64,000 bases of DNA from Larkinella soli (GTDB lineage Bacteria > Bacteroidota > Bacteroidia > Cytophagales > Spirosomataceae), in contig NZ_QTJY01000010.1 of NCBI RefSeq assembly GCF_003703975.1, positions 62,001 through 126,000 on the forward strand, written 5' to 3'. Positions within the stretch are counted from its first letter, which is position 1, and every line of letters begins with the position of its first letter. Below, in pieces: positions 61,431 to 64,000 of the stretch. The translations under genes were made by a program, and so were the position numbers. The notes below the pieces were generated by a model. That model saw nothing but the letters and a program-made list of their open reading frames with translations. It did no database searches and had not been told where the DNA came from.

Positions 61431-62345
61431 ATGCCTGCTTCATCCGAACGACTGAAAACCCTGGACGGCGTCATGGACGGCCTCATGAGCCGGTACCGGG
61501 AACGAGTGCCCGACGTATCGGGAATCATCGACGCCCTGATCGACGAAGGCGTCATTGCCTCGGCGGACGAGATCGAGAACGACCACATTGCCTTCCGGAC
61601 CCTGGGCGTACCGAGCCTCGGCATCCAGTCGTTTGAAAAGATTTTTCTGCACTACGGCTACGAGAAACGCGAGCCGTACGACTTTAAGGAGAAGAAGCTG
61701 AACGCGTACTGGTACAGCCCGCCGGAACCGAAATATCCGCGCATTTTCGTCAGCGAACTGCGGGTGCGCGAATTGTCGGACGAGGCCCAGCACCGGATTT
61801 ACCGGTATTCGGATACCGTCATTTTCGACCCGGTCGACAGCCTGGACCTCGACGATGCCGAAGCCGTCGACCGGTTTCTGCACCAGCCGCTCTGGGATAC
61901 GCCCACGCTCGACGACTACCTGGCGCTGCTGAAGGAAAGCGAGTACGCGGCCTGGGTCATCTACAACCGGTATTACCTCAACCACTTCACGATCAGCGTC
62001 CATAACCTGAAACCGGGGTACAACACCATTCAGGATTTCGTGGCGTTTCTGGAACGCCGGGGCTTCCGGCTGAACAATGCGGGCGGCACGATCAAGACCA
62101 GCCCGGACGAGGGACTGTTGCAGGCGTCGACGGTGGCCCAGATGCTGGAGGCCGAGTTTGCGGAGGGCAAAAAACACCGCATTGCCGGCTCCTACGTCGA
62201 GTTTGCCGAACGGCGCGTCCTGCCCGAATACCGGCATCTCCCCGCCGACCAGATCCGGCGCGAACACCGGCGCGACGGTTTCGAGGCCGGCAATGCCGAC
62301 AAAATTTTCGAAAGCACCTTTACGTCACAGACGGGGAAATCATGA
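61431..62345 (+). CDS. DUF1338 family protein (2-oxoadipate dioxygenase/decarboxylase-like)
   Basis: A 304-residue VOC-fold protein. The conserved DHIAFRTLGVPSLGIQSFEK (metal His) is followed by YNRYYLNHFTISVHNLKPGY (second His) and GSYVEFAERRVLPE (Glu ligand), the HHE iron set of the family. Members related to HglS convert 2-oxoadipate to D-2-hydroxyglutarate in lysine breakdown. Whether this shorter form (about 300 residues) has that activity is not certain. It is cytoplasmic and follows the hexosaminidase gene by 62 bases. Confidence 0.85.
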   Translation: MPASSERLKTLDGVMDGLMSRYRERVPDVSGIIDALIDEGVIASADEIENDHIAFRTLGVPSLGIQSFEKIFLHYGYEKREPYDFKEKKLNAYWYSPPEPKYPRIFVSELRVRELSDEAQHRIYRYSDTVIFDPVDSLDLDDAEAVDRFLHQPLWDTPTLDDYLALLKESEYAAWVIYNRYYLNHFTISVHNLKPGYNTIQDFVAFLERRGFRLNNAGGTIKTSPDEGLLQASTVAQMLEAEFAEGKKHRIAGSYVEFAERRVLPEYRHLPADQIRREHRRDGFEAGNADKIFESTFTSQTGKS

Positions 62346-62352
62346 TTTTACT

Positions 62353-62375
62353 CCCAAACAACCTCTCAAGGGGCC
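62353..62375. repeat. Dispersed repeat unit, copy of the 52 kb element
   Basis: CCCAAACAACCTCTCAAGGG then GCC matches CCCAAACAACCTCTAAAGGG then GGCC at 52207-52230 with one substitution and one base gap. It lies in the spacer between convergent genes and continues into a GC-rich partial hairpin. Confidence 0.6.
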
Positions 62376-62401
62376 GTCGGTGCGGTCGGGGGTAAAAAGC
62401 T

Positions 62402-62983
62402 TCAGACCCGCAGCGAGCCCCGGAACCCACGGGCGGCATAGTAGGAATCGGCCCCGTTGTGATACACAAAAACATGGCCGTAGCGGTAGTCGCAGAAGAG
62501 GGCTCCGCCGGCTTTTCGGATGTCGGCAGGGGTTTCGATCCAGCTCGACGTTTTCAGGTCGAATTTTCCGAGCTTCTGCAACTCCCGGTATTGGTCTTCG
62601 GTCAGGAGCGCGATGCCCATATCGGCGGCCATGGCAACGGCGCTGTGGGCCGGTTTGTTTTCTTTCCTGGCGTTCAGCGCTTCCTGGTCGTAACAGACGC
62701 TTCGGCGGCCTTTGGGGCTTTCGGCGGAACAATCATAAAAAACATATTCGCCCGTTGCCGGGTCCTGTCCGACCACATCCGGCTCCCCGCCGGTTCGTTC
62801 CATTTCGAGGAGCGACCACAGCTTTTCGGAGTTCGCTTCCAGTTTCGCCTGAACCGAATTCCATTCCAGACCGGGATGGCGGCTCATGTTTTGCTCAAAA
62901 CGGGCCTTCAGCGTTTTGAAAAGTTCTTCCTGCGGTTCGGCGAACAAGCCGGTCTTCGGGCTGATGTTAATTTCTGCTGACAT
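62402..62983 (-). CDS. DUF4256 protein
   Basis: A 193-residue protein matching DUF4256: LFKTLKARFEQNMSRHPGLE, WNSVQAKLEANSEKLWSLLE, TGGEPDVVG, YVFYDCSAESPKGRRSVCYD and the C-terminal ALFCDYRYGHVFVYHNGADS, YYAARGFRG. The family is common in Bacteroidota and Firmicutes and has no assigned activity. It is cytoplasmic. It lies 6 bases after the SRPBCC gene on the same strand, so it is likely the third gene of the ArsR-led operon. Confidence 0.88.
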   Translation of the reverse strand: MSAEINISPKTGLFAEPQEELFKTLKARFEQNMSRHPGLEWNSVQAKLEANSEKLWSLLEMERTGGEPDVVGQDPATGEYVFYDCSAESPKGRRSVCYDQEALNARKENKPAHSAVAMAADMGIALLTEDQYRELQKLGKFDLKTSSWIETPADIRKAGGALFCDYRYGHVFVYHNGADSYYAARGFRGSLRV

Positions 62984-62989
62984 TGTTGG

Positions 62990-63454
62990 TTATTTTAAGT
63001 TGTTTACGATTTCCTGTAGTCGGTTATGAGCCATATTGATGCCCTGGGAAAAGGGCATCCGCAGCATCTGATCCCGGTCTTCCACCGATTTATAGACGAT
63101 ATGCATCTTCAGTTTGCTGGTATGGTTGGAGAGTGGTTCAAACTCCAGAAACTCCAGCTGAACGGGAAACGGCGTGTTCTCCATTTCAAACGTCCGGGTG
63201 ATCTTCCGGTTCTCCCCGAACTCATGAATGACCCCATTGAAACGGTGTGTATTTCCCCGCGGATCGGTGGTTTCAAACTGATAACTGCCGTGCTTTCTGT
63301 TCTCAAGTTTCAGCACCTTTGTTCCCATCCATTGCTCCACGATGTCGGGTTCGATATAGGCTTTAAAGAGCAGTTCCAGCGGCAGGTCGAATTCCCGGAT
63401 CACCACTAAATCCTGTTTTCCTGCCTCGGCATGCACCTGGGTTTTCTGTTGCAT
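62990..63454 (-). CDS. SRPBCC (AHSA1-like) domain protein
   Basis: A 154-residue START-like domain protein: LVVIREFDLPLELLFKAYIE, PDIVEQWMG, then YQFETTDPRGNTHRFNGVIH, FELENTPF-type strand and the C-terminal helix MLRMPFSQGINMAHNRLQEI. The family binds hydrophobic ligands or acts as an Hsp90 co-chaperone-like domain. In Bacteroidota such genes commonly follow an ArsR gene, as here (6-base spacing). Substrate unknown. Confidence 0.87.
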   Translation of the reverse strand: MQQKTQVHAEAGKQDLVVIREFDLPLELLFKAYIEPDIVEQWMGTKVLKLENRKHGSYQFETTDPRGNTHRFNGVIHEFGENRKITRTFEMENTPFPVQLEFLEFEPLSNHTSKLKMHIVYKSVEDRDQMLRMPFSQGINMAHNRLQEIVNNLK

Positions 63455-63460
63455 CTCGTT

Positions 63461-63784
63461 CTATTCTTTCGGCTTATACTGCTTCATCACCGCTTCCAGC
63501 GTGTTGAACCGGTCATCCCACAACTGGCGGAACGGCTCGATGAAGTCGGCTAACTCTTTGATTTTCCGAGGATTCAAACGGTAGTAGATTTCCCGGCCGT
63601 TTTGCTCCTGCTGAAGCAGTTCACACTCGGTAAGGATTTGCAGATGTCTGGAAACGGTCGGGCGGGCGGTGTCGAAGTTGGCGGCAATGGCGCCCGCGGT
63701 CATGGATTGGGAGGCCACCAGCACCAGGATCGCCCGGCGTGTCGGGTCGGCGATGGCCTGGAATACGTCTCGTCTTAACTGCAT
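63461..63784 (-). CDS. ArsR-family transcriptional regulator
   Basis: A 107-residue winged-helix repressor: [40 protein letters not shown] (recognition helix), [25 protein letters not shown]. No metal-binding Cys pair was seen, so it belongs to the non-metal group that controls SRPBCC genes. It is the first gene of a likely three-gene operon with SRPBCC and DUF4256. It probably represses its own promoter through the repeats at 63786-63836. Confidence 0.9.
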   Translation of the reverse strand: MQLRRDVFQAIADPTRRAILVLVASQSMTAGAIAANFDTARPTVSRHLQILTECELLQQEQNGREIYYRLNPRKIKELADFIEPFRQLWDDRFNTLEAVMKQYKPKE

Positions 63785-63785
63785 C

Positions 63786-63836
63786 GCGTAGCTATTTGAC
63801 TACAAATATACGCGTAGCTATGTAACTACGCAAATC
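63786..63836 (-). promoter_or_regulatory. Promoter and operator repeats of the ArsR-SRPBCC operon
   Basis: GCGTAGCTATTTGACTAC (63786-63803) is repeated as GCGTAGCTATGTAACTAC (63812-63829), 26 bases apart. The second is itself part of a palindrome (GCGTAG, CTATGTAA, CTACGC). On the minus strand the spacer between them reads TATATTTG (63803-63810), an exact TAnnTTTG box, with TTTG at 63833-63836 as the -33 element about 22 bases upstream. The ATG at 63784 is 19 bases on. Repressor binding at the repeats would block RNA polymerase. Confidence 0.65.
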
Positions 63837-63886
63837 CTGACAGTTTTATTTCAGGCATTTTGAACGAACGACCGCCGGGGAAAGAA

Positions 63887-64000
63887 TTACGTCTGAATCA
63901 CACCGACGTTGAAAGGCCGGGTGATCGGTGCGTGGTCGGCGGCTGCAAGGCCGGCCGAAATCCAGCTGCGGGTTTCGAGCGGGTCGATGACCGCATCGAC
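63887..64000 (-). CDS. Acyl-CoA carboxylase beta-type subunit, C-terminal end (cut by window edge)
   Basis: The last 37 codons read VDAVIDPLETRSWISAGLAA, ADHAPITRPFNVGVIQT, stop. The IDPLETR segment and the following helix match the C-terminal end of carboxyltransferase beta subunits (propionyl-/methylcrotonyl-CoA carboxylase type). The rest lies beyond the right edge, so the exact substrate class is open. Confidence 0.65.
   Translation of the reverse strand, partial: VDAVIDPLETRSWISAGLAAADHAPITRPFNVGVIQT

Noticed and set aside
1-64000. CRISPR arrays, tRNA and rRNA genes
   Set aside because: No regularly spaced repeats and no cloverleaf or rRNA-like stretches were noticed by eye; a covariance-model scan would be decisive.

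Overview
The window reads as a chromosomal segment of a GC-rich member of the Bacteroidota, most likely Cytophagales (Spirosoma/Larkinella-like). This is an inference from several signs: TonB receptors with carboxypeptidase-regulatory domains, propeller-type sensor kinases, many secreted and lipoprotein genes, UvrA and MgtC homologues of Bacteroidota type, and candidate promoters matching the TAnnTTTG -7 box. I saw no rRNA, tRNA, CRISPR array, integrase, transposase or phage structural gene. Both edge genes are cut: a TonB receptor at the left and an acyl-CoA carboxylase beta-type subunit at the right.

Layout. 0-3.4 kb: TonB receptor start, S41 protease, Gfo/Idh/MocA oxidoreductase. 3.4-4.4 kb: two tandem DUF4160-DUF2442 modules in which both DUF4160 genes are broken. 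4.4-15.6 kb: uvrA, an MgtC-like protein, an outer-membrane protein, an SMP-30-like lactonase, an ABA4-like membrane protein, TraB/GumN, a glycosyltransferase/membrane-protein pair, PPK2 and MsrA. 15.6-17.06 kb: an AT-rich cassette with one gene, inserted at the 3' end of msrA and flanked by two divergent copies of the msrA tail and terminator. 17-29 kb: a DinB-fold exported protein, a PLP decarboxylase, an exported intradiol dioxygenase, a large TonB receptor, four tandem paralogous lipoproteins, an outer-membrane protein and prolyl oligopeptidase. 29-52 kb is dominated by signalling: two propeller sensor kinases and one 1387-residue multi-PAS kinase, none with an adjacent response regulator. 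This part also holds FKBP, a 2Fe-2S reductase, a modular secreted protein, a toxin-antitoxin-like pair with a deleted toxin, NagB, AraC plus an NTF2-fold protein, a TPR lipoprotein and an M16 protease. 52-64 kb: a PKD lipoprotein, a ferredoxin reductase-ferredoxin pair, an AT-rich block of unknown secreted proteins, an amidase, a GH20 hexosaminidase, a DUF1338 enzyme, DUF4256, and an ArsR-SRPBCC operon with a visible operator.

Functional themes: polymer and amino-sugar handling (GH20, NagB, amidase, exported proteases), redox work (MsrA, 2Fe-2S reductase, FNR-ferredoxin), and envelope sensing. The most unusual signals are the msrA 3'-end cassette, the repeated pattern of broken putative toxins beside intact putative antitoxins, the four-gene lipoprotein family, and several uncharacterised inverted-repeat regulatory sites. 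All functional calls come from motif recognition by eye; no database search was run.
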